From: Pontibacter sp. FD36
GTDB taxonomy: Bacteria > Bacteroidota > Bacteroidia > Cytophagales > Hymenobacteraceae
Reading direction: 5' to 3'
DNA length: 64,000 nucleotides
Assembly: GCF_015686655.1 (NCBI RefSeq)
Contig: NZ_JADPMP010000007.1
Coordinates: 124,001-188,000, forward strand
A program made the translations under genes and the position numbers. The notes under the pieces were generated by a model. That model worked only from the letters and a program-made list of their open reading frames with translations. It was not told the origin of the DNA and searched no databases. Positions 20,055 to 28,185 of this stretch are shown here, piece after piece; within the stretch, counting starts at the first letter, position 1, and each line of letters opens with the position of its first letter.

Positions 20055-22457
20055 ATGGAACCATTTATCAAGCACTTCAAAGACATTAGCTACAAAGACC
20101 TGAGCAGTGTGGGTGGCAAAAACGCCTCACTCGGTGAAATGTATAACCAACTCAATCCGGAAGGTATACGGGTGCCCGATGGCTATGCGACTACCTCAGC
20201 GGCTTATTGGCATTTTCTGGAGCAGAATGAACTGAAGCAGCGACTGACCGATATACTGGCGAAACTGGACAGGAATGATTTTCACAATCTATCTGACATC
20301 GGGAAACAGGCGCGGGAGCTTATTTTAAACGCTCAATTTCCGGAGGACATTCGGGAAGCGATCGAAGAAGGCTATACCTACCTGAAGTCAGAATACGGAG
20401 AGGATATCTCGTTGGCCGTGCGCAGCAGCGCTACCGCCGAAGACCTGCCTACCGCCAGTTTTGCCGGTCAACTAGAAACCTACCTCAATGTGAGCGGACT
20501 CCAGAACCTTTTCAAAGCATGCCACCACAGCTACGCTTCCCTGTTCACTGATCGAGCCATTAAATACAGGATTGACAATGATTTTGAGCATATGCAGGTG
20601 GCGTTGTCGGTGGGTATTCAGACCATGGTGCGTTCCGACAAAGCCTGCTCCGGCGTTATGTTCACGCTCGATCCGGATACCGGGTTTGAAAATGCCGTGG
20701 TCATTTCCGGTTCCTGGGGGCTGGGGGAGAACGTAGTACAGGGTGCTGTGAACACCGATGAGTTTGTGGTCTTTAAGCCGACAATCGACAAAGCAAAACA
20801 ACCGATCATTTCGCGCAAACTGGGCAGCAAAGCCAAAACCATGGTATATGCCGAAAAATCTGATAATGAATTGCTGAGTCCAACAGATGCCATCGTGAAC
20901 CAGGATACGCCAGTTGAGCGTCAGGAGCAGTTTGTGCTGAAAGACGAAGAGGTGGTGCAGCTGGCGAAATGGGGCAAGCGCATTGAGGAACATTATGGTC
21001 AGCCCATGGACATTGAGTGGGCTAAAGATGGTCTGAACGGGGAGCTTTACATTGTACAGGCCAGACCTGAAACAGTGCAGAGTCAGCACAAGGATGAAGC
21101 CTTTTTCACGGAGTATACCTTAAAGGAGGAGGGCAAGGTGCTCTGCTCGGGTATAGGCCTGAGCAACCGCATTGTGTCCGGTACAGCCCGTGTGCTGCAT
21201 ACACCTGCTGAGAGTGACAAATTGCAGGAAGGTGAAGTGCTCGTCACCAGAAAAACAGACCCGGACTGGGATCCTATCCTGAAAAAAGCGAGTGCCATTA
21301 TCACCGAACAAGGAGGCCGAACCAGCCATGCTGCCATCGTAGCGCGGGAGGTAGGTGCTGTTGCTGTGCTTGGCACTGATGATGCTACCAAAACAGTACG
21401 GGATGGGCAGGAGGTAACGGTATCGACAGCAGGAGGAGAGACAGGCTATGTATATGAAGGCAAACTGGACTGGGACGAGAAGAAGACGGACATGAGCAAA
21501 CTCGGCAAGCCCGAGACCAAGGCTATGCTTATACTCGGTGATCCGGAGCAGGCATTTAAGTACTCATTCCTGCCAAACGATGGGGTCGGACTGATGCGCA
21601 TGGAGTTCATTATCAATAATTCTATCCAGATCCACCCAATGGCGCTGAAGCATTTTGATAAAGTGGAGAGCGAAGAAGCTCGTGAGAAAATAGAGCAACT
21701 CACGCACCACTACCCAAACAAAGCAGACTATTTTGTGGACAAGCTGGCAGAAGCCACCGGCATTATCGCGGCGGCATTCTACCCAAAGGATGTGATCGTG
21801 CGCATGAGCGATTTCAAGTCTAATGAGTATGCCAACCTGATTGGTGGACGGCAGTTTGAGCCCGACGAAGCCAACCCGATGATTGGGCTGCGGGGAGCAT
21901 CCCGCTATTATCATAAGTTATACCAGGAAGGATTCGAACTGGAATGCCGCGCCATGAAAAAGGTGCGTGAAGAGATGGGGCTGACCAATGTAAAACTGAT
22001 GATCCCTTTTTGCCGCACCGTGGAAGAGGGAAAGAAAGTGATCGACTTGTTGGCTGACAATGGTCTGAAACGAGGAGAAAACGAACTGGAGGTATACGTG
22101 ATGGTTGAGATACCGAGCAACGCCTTGCTGGCTGAGGAATTTGCCGAACATTTCGACGGCTTTTCTATCGGCTCCAACGACCTGACGCAACTGACACTCG
22201 GTGCCGACCGCGATTCCGGGCTTCTCAACGATATTTTCTCACCGTTTGACAAGGCAGTGCAGCAGCTTATTGTGATGACGCTGCAGAAAGCTAAAAAGAC
22301 GGGAACCAAAGTCGGACTGTGCGGACAGGCTCCCAGTGATTATCCCAAATTTGCGGCCTTTTTAGTAGAGCACGGCATCGACAGCATTTCCTTTAACCCG
22401 GACGCATTTTTCAAGGGACTGGAAAATATGCTGGAGGCAGAGAAGCAGAAGCGTTAG
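20055..22457 (+). CDS. ppsA: Phosphoenolpyruvate synthase
   Basis: 800 residues from the ATG at 20055 (the frame extends upstream only to a TTG). The order is the N-terminal ATP-binding PEP/pyruvate-kinase domain (SVGGKNASLGEMY, AVRSSATAEDLPTASFAGQ), the phosphohistidine swivel (GGRTSHAAIVARE) and the C-terminal PEP/pyruvate TIM barrel (VRMSDFKSNEYANLIGG, GFSIGSNDLTQL, catalytic Cys in GLCGQAPSD). It makes PEP from pyruvate with ATP giving AMP and phosphate, for gluconeogenesis. E. coli PpsA has 792 residues and aligns over its full length by eye. Confidence 0.96.
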   Translation: MEPFIKHFKDISYKDLSSVGGKNASLGEMYNQLNPEGIRVPDGYATTSAAYWHFLEQNELKQRLTDILAKLDRNDFHNLSDIGKQARELILNAQFPEDIREAIEEGYTYLKSEYGEDISLAVRSSATAEDLPTASFAGQLETYLNVSGLQNLFKACHHSYASLFTDRAIKYRIDNDFEHMQVALSVGIQTMVRSDKACSGVMFTLDPDTGFENAVVISGSWGLGENVVQGAVNTDEFVVFKPTIDKAKQPIISRKLGSKAKTMVYAEKSDNELLSPTDAIVNQDTPVERQEQFVLKDEEVVQLAKWGKRIEEHYGQPMDIEWAKDGLNGELYIVQARPETVQSQHKDEAFFTEYTLKEEGKVLCSGIGLSNRIVSGTARVLHTPAESDKLQEGEVLVTRKTDPDWDPILKKASAIITEQGGRTSHAAIVAREVGAVAVLGTDDATKTVRDGQEVTVSTAGGETGYVYEGKLDWDEKKTDMSKLGKPETKAMLILGDPEQAFKYSFLPNDGVGLMRMEFIINNSIQIHPMALKHFDKVESEEAREKIEQLTHHYPNKADYFVDKLAEATGIIAAAFYPKDVIVRMSDFKSNEYANLIGGRQFEPDEANPMIGLRGASRYYHKLYQEGFELECRAMKKVREEMGLTNVKLMIPFCRTVEEGKKVIDLLADNGLKRGENELEVYVMVEIPSNALLAEEFAEHFDGFSIGSNDLTQLTLGADRDSGLLNDIFSPFDKAVQQLIVMTLQKAKKTGTKVGLCGQAPSDYPKFAAFLVEHGIDSISFNPDAFFKGLENMLEAEKQKR

Positions 22458-22522
22458 AAGCTTAATCTTTGTCGTGCTATACCTGTGGACACTACTGATA
22501 AAGTGCTGCTAAGTGCCAGGTT

Positions 22523-23383
22523 TTACTTTCTATACAAGCCGTTGCAGAGATTCTCTACTTCCTTGAGCACACGTTTGGCTCGGTCATCTCGCAGGCCTAT
22601 ACTTTGCAGCAGTTCTTCCTCGTGCAGCAGCTCACTGCAGAGCACGATCTTCTGGTCGAGCAGGCGCTGCTTTTCAGAATTGGTAAGGGTAGTGAGGCAG
22701 GTGAGGGGGTAGAGATGAAATGAATCCACCAAATCTTTCAGGCTGCCTTTGGCAGGATAGTCCCAACCAATCAGGCGCATTTGCATGCAGCTGGCGAAGC
22801 GGATGGCGTCTTCTGTGAAACGGGTGTTCGTCATCACCCATACCTCATGAAAGCGGATCTCGTACTCATGTTCCGATGGCCATATCTTCTCCACGTCCTT
22901 GAAGCGGGACTGGATATACATCGGAACCTTCACGTCCGATTTGTTGCGGTGCATGTTGTGGTACTTGCACTCGATCATGGCTCGTTTTCCGTCCTTTAAC
23001 GCGATCACATCTATTTCGTGACGCACGCAGTGGCCGTCTACAAATACCCCGATCTCGGTGGTATAGCCCTGTGCCCGCAGTATCTCCGCTACGAACTTCT
23101 CGAAAGGAAAGCCGGAAGGCCCCAATTGCATGATCCCCTGCTTCAAGCTGTAGCGGGCGGCGGCGGTGTTGGAAAGACGCCTGAGGATCCCGAAGGCTTT
23201 GCGGTAGATCTTACGGGTCGAAATACCGGAGGTAAGTTCTGGGGCCAACTGGCGAAGAACTTCATCTGCCTGACGCTCGTCGGCACCGGATTTGCGAAGC
23301 GAGTGCCGGAGTTTGCCGACCGAGAAAAGTACTTTTTCGCCTGACGCTTTTGTCACGACCAGTTGCTCCAGGGTATCTTCCAT
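22523..23383 (-). CDS. ATP-cone / Mrr-like PD-(D/E)xK nuclease fusion protein
   Basis: 286 residues. Residues about 6-90 match an ATP-cone (VTKASGEKVLFSVGKLRHSL and following helices), the nucleotide-sensing domain of ribonucleotide reductases. Residues about 92-215 form a restriction-endonuclease-like fold with D125, E138 and K140 in HEIDVIALKDGKRAMIECK, the spacing of the Mrr family. The C-terminal 70 residues are helical (LLQSIGLRDDRAKRVLKEVE looks like a DNA-binding hairpin). No methylase or other defence gene is adjacent. It could be a nucleotide-gated nuclease. It is convergent with ppsA. Confidence 0.78.
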   Translation of the reverse strand: MEDTLEQLVVTKASGEKVLFSVGKLRHSLRKSGADERQADEVLRQLAPELTSGISTRKIYRKAFGILRRLSNTAAARYSLKQGIMQLGPSGFPFEKFVAEILRAQGYTTEIGVFVDGHCVRHEIDVIALKDGKRAMIECKYHNMHRNKSDVKVPMYIQSRFKDVEKIWPSEHEYEIRFHEVWVMTNTRFTEDAIRFASCMQMRLIGWDYPAKGSLKDLVDSFHLYPLTCLTTLTNSEKQRLLDQKIVLCSELLHEEELLQSIGLRDDRAKRVLKEVENLCNGLYRK

Positions 23384-23461
23384 AGTATGCTTAGATATCT
23401 GGCAGTCAAGTTCAGGAAAGCATGGCAGATATACAATACATACCTGCCATACCTGACTGGA

Positions 23462-24316
23462 TTAATCTTTGGAGATGCGGGACCAGATCTCGTTGATAGG
23501 GTTACCGGTACTGCTTTGGCCGGAGTGGTGCCAGTTACCGTCTTTCACCTCAAAGTTAAAGGAGAGTGACATGCCCACCCGGCTGCTGTCGCGTGAAAAG
23601 AACTCAATGTTTTCGGTATACTTCCCATTTTCGGCAGTGTATGTGCCGCCACCTGTACCGGAGAACTGGCCTGTTTCGGAGTTGAAGGCGATCCACTGGA
23701 AGCGGGTGCCGGAGAGTACTTTAAGCGTTTTGCGCGGCCCTGGGCGCATGGTCTGCATTTCTCCATCCCTTTCCCGTCCAGTAATGCGCCAGGTGCCTGC
23801 CAGAGGAGAATTACTATTGCTTTCATTTATTCGGTTCCATGTGTCGGTTAACCCATCTTTGCTCATCGTCCACTGGTCGTTCTCGAGTTTGTAGTCAGCT
23901 GAAGCTGTGGTGCCTACCTGGGTGGAGTCGAGGGTATTAAATTCTTGTTGGATGCTAAACTTTCCGTTCGAAACAGTATAAGTGCCGCCGGTCGTGCCCA
24001 AAAACTGCTTGTTTTGCTGGTTAAACCGCGCGATGGTAAAGAAGCCATCCTGCACAAGCATCACCACCTCATTGCCCTGTCCGTCGGTTGTTCGCCAGGC
24101 GCCCTCCAATTGTGTGGCTTGCTGCGCATCATTCTGAGAAGCACTAGTGGTTTGCGTTGTTCCACCTGCACTAGCCGTGGCGTTCGCGGTTGAACTGGAT
24201 GCAGCAGTAGCGGTGGCTGACTGATCAGATGGCGTAGTCGTGGAAGTGCCGGCGCAGCCGAACAGGAACAGGAAAGCCATTCCGGCAGCTGCTGTGTTTT
24301 TCAGTAGTTTTATCAT
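23462..24316 (-). CDS. Lipoprotein with two tandem lipocalin-like domains
   Basis: 284 residues from the ATG at 24316, chosen because it opens on a lipoprotein signal (MAFLFLFGCAG). A Ser/Thr/Ala-rich linker of about 45 residues follows. Two similar domains then repeat the same scheme: LEGAWRTTDGQGN, GTTGGTYTVSNGKF, TDTWNRI, and LAGTWRITGRERDG, GTGGGTYTAENGKY, NEIWSRI. This looks like an internal duplication of a lipocalin-type beta-barrel. Ligand unknown. A weak hairpin (23412-23456) follows the stop. Confidence 0.7.
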   Translation of the reverse strand: MIKLLKNTAAAGMAFLFLFGCAGTSTTTPSDQSATATAASSSTANATASAGGTTQTTSASQNDAQQATQLEGAWRTTDGQGNEVVMLVQDGFFTIARFNQQNKQFLGTTGGTYTVSNGKFSIQQEFNTLDSTQVGTTASADYKLENDQWTMSKDGLTDTWNRINESNSNSPLAGTWRITGRERDGEMQTMRPGPRKTLKVLSGTRFQWIAFNSETGQFSGTGGGTYTAENGKYTENIEFFSRDSSRVGMSLSFNFEVKDGNWHHSGQSSTGNPINEIWSRISKD

Positions 24317-24344
24317 GGTCGTATCGGTATGTGTTTGACATAAA

Positions 24345-24377
24345 AAAAGCCGCATATACAAGGTATAGGCGGCTTTT
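24345..24377 (-). terminator. Terminator after the DUF2911 gene
   Basis: 9-bp stem (24345-24353 with 24369-24377) with a T-run on the minus strand. A GGTATA word sits in the loop side. Confidence 0.8.
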
Positions 24378-24386
24378 CTATTTTAG

Positions 24387-24911
24387 TTACTTTATCTTAA
24401 CTGGCAGTTCCAGCTTCTCCCAACGCATCAGAATGCCGTTGCGGACAACATGGTAGGAGAGGCGCTCGTGCATGGCCATGGTGTTGCGTGGCTTCACATT
24501 CACCCGCAGCGCATCCTGCCTTTCATCGTACTCCGTACCCCACTGGCCTGTGGCTTTGTTGAAGATCACGGTCCACTGGTTTTCGCCAGGTATGGTATAG
24601 AGGCTGTATTTGCCCTTTGCCAGGTGACGTCCCTCCACCAGTACATCCCTGCTGAATTCGATGGTAGTAGCCTCGTTGGCACCGGCACGCCATACCTTGC
24701 CGTAAGGTACCAGTTCACCCCATACCTTGCGGTTCTTCACAGCAGGGCTGCTGTAATCGATGGTAACCAGGGCGTCGCCTATTTTACCGGAAGCTGTCGC
24801 AGGCGGACTAGGCCGGTTATTTCTGTTGCCGTTTTGCGCCATTACCAGCATTGGGCCTAACAAAAGGACCCAAACCAGCATGTGTTTTACAAAATGGAAG
24901 CTAATCTTCAT
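24387..24911 (-). CDS. DUF2911 exported protein
   Basis: 174 residues with a signal peptide (MLVWVLLLGPMLVMAQ). The body is a typical DUF2911 domain of Bacteroidota: ALVTIDYSSPAVKNRKVWG, LVPYGKVWRAGANEATTIEF, LAKGKYSLYTIPGENQWTVI. Members are secreted or periplasmic proteins of unknown biochemical role. It has its own terminator downstream and stands alone. Confidence 0.85.
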   Translation of the reverse strand: MKISFHFVKHMLVWVLLLGPMLVMAQNGNRNNRPSPPATASGKIGDALVTIDYSSPAVKNRKVWGELVPYGKVWRAGANEATTIEFSRDVLVEGRHLAKGKYSLYTIPGENQWTVIFNKATGQWGTEYDERQDALRVNVKPRNTMAMHERLSYHVVRNGILMRWEKLELPVKIK

Positions 24912-25099
24912 AGATACTGAAACGAAATTATGATACTTAAATGCTTGGCTAAGATAGTTAAAAATATAGACTGCATTGCAAAAAAATGGTTTAATGCCTG
25001 TGGTTGAAATATTATGATAAGCAGCATGGTGCCTACTGAACGAAAGCAGGGTAGGCTGCTGTTTTAGCTATACCTTAACAAAATTAGTACTAACGATTC

Positions 25100-26224
25100 A
25101 TGAAATACTTTCTTAACACCAGGGGCAGCGTTTTCTTAGCGGCCTGCTTGCTGCTCGCCTGTTTTTACCTGGGTGGGGCAAGTATAGCTGCGTCACCTGC
25201 GGCTGTCAATACAGAGCCAATCGTGCTGCGCACCGAGAAGCTGCCTTTTACACCACGTGAGTTTTACATCGCTAATCTGATCGATGAGCGCACCGACAAA
25301 AAAGCCGTTGCCTACCTGCTACCACTGACCGGTGCGGGCAAGGTACAACCTGTCGATCTGCAGGGTGGGGGCTACATCGCTTTGCGTGAGTTCATCAACA
25401 AAGGTATACCCGCCAATAAATCGCTGCGACCCGTCGTGATCCGTCTGAAAGAAATGCAGGTGAAAGAAGCGCAATCGTCCGCTGGTCGGGTGGCCGGTAC
25501 CATATCTGTGGTCATGGCCTTCGAAATGGAGCGGGACGGGGAGTCGGTCCAACTGCTGCAGTACAAAGGCGGTGGACGCTACGAGCGCCCAGTGGGCCGA
25601 AACGAAGTAACGGAACCTGCGCTGCGGCAGTCTATTAAGGAGGCTTTGCGTTATCTGAACACCTGGATGGACCGGGAGGCAAACACCAACCCGAAACTTG
25701 CCAAAGGTATAAAAGTGACATTTACAGACTACACCGCTCCTGCTGATCAGGACACGGTGTTTTATAACCCAAGCAGACCGCTGAACTGGAATGACTTTAA
25801 AGCGGATGTGAACCGCACCAGCCGTTATGCTGCTACTGTGTTTCCGAGCTTTGCCTATGAAGGTGAGACTGAAGTAAAAGACGGCATCATCCATCTCAAC
25901 CTTAACATGAAGGTATACGTGCTGAAGAGCTCGTCCTGGGTAAAGGATAACGCCCGAAACCCGTACGGTCTAAACCACGAGCAAAGGCATTTTGATATTG
26001 TGAAACTGGTATCTGAACGCTTTAAACAGAAAATAAAACCAGAGGACTTGTCTCTGGCCGACTACAACAGCAACATCCAGTACCTCTTCATAGAGTCCTA
26101 CCGCGAGATGAACCAACTGCAGGATCAGTACGACTCTGAAACCCGCCACGGCCTCGACACAGCAGCACAGGAACGCTGGAACCAACGCCTGGAGCAGGAG
26201 CTTAAAGCAATGGGAGTGAAATGA
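25100..26224 (+). CDS. Exported DUF922-family protein with HExxH motif
   Basis: 374 residues with an N-terminal hydrophobic export segment (about 10-30). The first roughly 190 residues are an uncharacterised beta-rich domain. The C-terminal roughly 170 residues resemble DUF922 (RPLNWNDFKADVNRTSRYAA) with HEQRHFDIVKL, an HExxH zinc-peptidase-like signature. DUF922 is annotated as a possible zinc-dependent peptidase, but no activity is established as far as I know. Its stop is followed at once by a degenerate repeat and then a strong terminator shared with the convergent M1 peptidase gene. Confidence 0.75.
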   Translation: MKYFLNTRGSVFLAACLLLACFYLGGASIAASPAAVNTEPIVLRTEKLPFTPREFYIANLIDERTDKKAVAYLLPLTGAGKVQPVDLQGGGYIALREFINKGIPANKSLRPVVIRLKEMQVKEAQSSAGRVAGTISVVMAFEMERDGESVQLLQYKGGGRYERPVGRNEVTEPALRQSIKEALRYLNTWMDREANTNPKLAKGIKVTFTDYTAPADQDTVFYNPSRPLNWNDFKADVNRTSRYAATVFPSFAYEGETEVKDGIIHLNLNMKVYVLKSSSWVKDNARNPYGLNHEQRHFDIVKLVSERFKQKIKPEDLSLADYNSNIQYLFIESYREMNQLQDQYDSETRHGLDTAAQERWNQRLEQELKAMGVK

Positions 26225-26262
26225 GTTTAGGAGTTTGAAAGTTAAGGAGTGAGGATTAGTAG
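26223..26262. repeat. Degenerate heptad-like repeat at the stop of the DUF922 gene
   Basis: Imperfect units of the GAGTTTAG/GAGTTTGAAAGTTAAG type begin at the stop codon. An inverted counterpart lies at 26437-26470, on the other side of the shared terminator. Confidence 0.5.
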
Positions 26263-26361
26263 GGGACCGAATTTAACAAAAATTTATATTTTGTAGATTT
26301 TGCGCCATCTAAGTGAAAGCAAAAGATGTAGCTATAGCCGTTAAGTAGAAATTACTGTCCT

Positions 26362-26405
26362 AAAAGAGAAGGCCTGCCAGAATTTTCTGGCAGGCCTTCT
26401 CTTTT
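26362..26405. terminator. Bidirectional terminator
   Basis: Perfect 19-bp stem (26362-26380 with 26387-26405), 6-nt loop, A-run and T-run on the two sides. Serves the plus DUF922 gene and the minus M1 gene. Confidence 0.9.
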
Positions 26406-26436
26406 AAAATTTGACAATCTTCTTAAACTTCGCAAT

Positions 26437-26470
26437 TCCCAAACTCCTCAACTCTCAAACTCTCAAACTT
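26437..26470. repeat. Degenerate heptad-like repeat containing the M1 peptidase stop codon
   Basis: Units of CTCAAACT/CTCAACT on the plus strand; on the coding strand GTTTGAGAG supplies the TGA of the M1 gene at 26463-26465. Confidence 0.5.
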
Positions 26471-28130
26471 CCTTCCCTTCCTGCACATAGAAGTTCGGGT
26501 CGATGGTCAGTTTGGTGCCAGCTTTTACTTTCTTGATTTCTTTCCAGTCTGTGGTTGGCTCTAGCCAGGTTTCCTCTCCGTTCAGGTATACTTTTACCGG
26601 CATGTCGAAACCTTCGACTGCATTGGCCCAGCGGTAAGTTAGCTTTTTCTTTTCCAGTCTATACTCTAGGGTAGGTATGCGGGTGTCGCGCAGGTACTGG
26701 TCGAAGAAGCGGCTCAAGTCACGTCCTGCGTGTTTGCTCATGTAGTTCTCAATCTGCTCCGTTGTTACGGTCTGGTGGTAGAAATCCTTGTTAAGACCGC
26801 GCAGGATGCCGCGCCATTTCTCGTCGTCGTTCACTACCTGGCGCAAGGTATGCAGCATGTTGGCCCCTTTCGGGTACATGTCGCCGGAGCCGCTCTTGTT
26901 CACGTTGTAATGGCCAATGATCGGACGGTCATTGCGGATGTTCTGGCGAATACCGATCACGTATTCGCTGCCGGCCTGCTTGCCATAATGGTACTCCACG
27001 AACAGCGGTTCAGAATAAGTCGTGAAGCTCTCGTGTATCCACATGTCTGCCACATCTTTGTAAGTGATGTTGTTGGCAAACCACTCGTGGCCTGTTTCAT
27101 GGATGATAATGTAGTCGAACTTCAATCCCCAGCCTGAGCCGCTGAGGTCGCGACCGCGGTAGCCATTCGCATAGCCATTGCCGTAGGTAACAGAACTCTG
27201 GTGCTCCATACCCAGGTAGGGTGCCTCAACGAGCTTATAACTGTCTTCATAAAAAGGGTAGGGGCCGAACCAGTGCTCAAAAGCGTCCAGCGTGCGGCGC
27301 ACATCCTTAAACTGCACTTTGGCCTTCTCCAGGTTGTCCCGCAGCACCCAGTAGTCGCAGTCCAGCACGCCTTTTTCGCCTTGGTACTTCTCCCCGAAAT
27401 GCACATAGTCGCCTATATTGATGTTCACGCCGTAGTTGTTGATCGGGTTGGTCACCGCCCAATGAAAAGTGCGGGTGCCATCCGGATTTTCATCCACGCC
27501 ACGCAAGCGCCCGTTTGAGACATCCGTCAGGTTTTTGGGAACTGTCACACTCATCAGCATACTGTCCGGCTCGTCGTACATGTGGTCTTTACAAGGCCAC
27601 CACAGACTGGCCCCAGCGCCCTGGTTGGAGCTCGCCACAAAGGGATTGCCCCGCTCATCGCGTTTCCAGGTGATGCCACCGCTCCAAGGCGGGTTTTTGC
27701 TCACCTGCGGCTTGCCGCCATAGTAAACCTCTACCTCTTGCTGTGCTCCTTCTTGCTGCGCCTCCACCAGCTGTACAAAGTACGCATTTCCCTCCTGCCG
27801 TACATTTAGCTGCTGCCCATTTTGCAGTACCTTTTCCATACGCATCGGTGGCTGCAAATCGATCTGCATGATCTGGTAAGGCTCCAGCACTTTGTAGCGG
27901 ATGGTGTTTTTACCGTGGATGCTGCTGTCAGCCGGATTCACGCTGATGTCGAGGTGGTAGTGGGTAAGGTCCCACCAGGCACGCTCGGGTGTGATGGTGC
28001 CGCGCAGCGTATCTTGCCGGGTGAAGGTAGGCGTCTGCTGGGTCTGTGCCTGTGCTGGTTCTATACCCAGTGTCAGCAGAGCCATCGCAGCCGGAAGCGT
28101 GACTTTAAGGGGCAGGGTGAGTCTTTTCAT
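26463..28130 (-). CDS. Exported M1-family metallopeptidase (aminopeptidase)
   Basis: 555 residues from the ATG at 28130 (the frame extends 9 bases further to a GTG, which is less likely). Signal peptide, then an aminopeptidase-N-like beta domain (WWDLTHYHLDISVNPADSSI) and the gluzincin core HETGHEWFANNITYKDVADM...WIHESF, that is HExGH plus the third zinc ligand Glu, with the substrate-binding tract GASLWWPCKDHMYDEPDSM. Removes N-terminal residues from peptides in the periplasm or outside. It lies 55 bp downstream of the hydroxyproline operon on the same strand, without an obvious terminator between. Confidence 0.9.
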   Translation of the reverse strand: MKRLTLPLKVTLPAAMALLTLGIEPAQAQTQQTPTFTRQDTLRGTITPERAWWDLTHYHLDISVNPADSSIHGKNTIRYKVLEPYQIMQIDLQPPMRMEKVLQNGQQLNVRQEGNAYFVQLVEAQQEGAQQEVEVYYGGKPQVSKNPPWSGGITWKRDERGNPFVASSNQGAGASLWWPCKDHMYDEPDSMLMSVTVPKNLTDVSNGRLRGVDENPDGTRTFHWAVTNPINNYGVNINIGDYVHFGEKYQGEKGVLDCDYWVLRDNLEKAKVQFKDVRRTLDAFEHWFGPYPFYEDSYKLVEAPYLGMEHQSSVTYGNGYANGYRGRDLSGSGWGLKFDYIIIHETGHEWFANNITYKDVADMWIHESFTTYSEPLFVEYHYGKQAGSEYVIGIRQNIRNDRPIIGHYNVNKSGSGDMYPKGANMLHTLRQVVNDDEKWRGILRGLNKDFYHQTVTTEQIENYMSKHAGRDLSRFFDQYLRDTRIPTLEYRLEKKKLTYRWANAVEGFDMPVKVYLNGEETWLEPTTDWKEIKKVKAGTKLTIDPNFYVQEGKEV

Positions 28131-28185
28131 AGTGTTCACTTTTTAACTGATCATTAAAGATAGCTAATTTTTGCAATTCTGGGCA

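Noticed and set aside
28131..28139. GTG start for the M1 peptidase
   Set aside because: The ATG at 28130 is three codons downstream and gives a normal signal peptide with a basic start.
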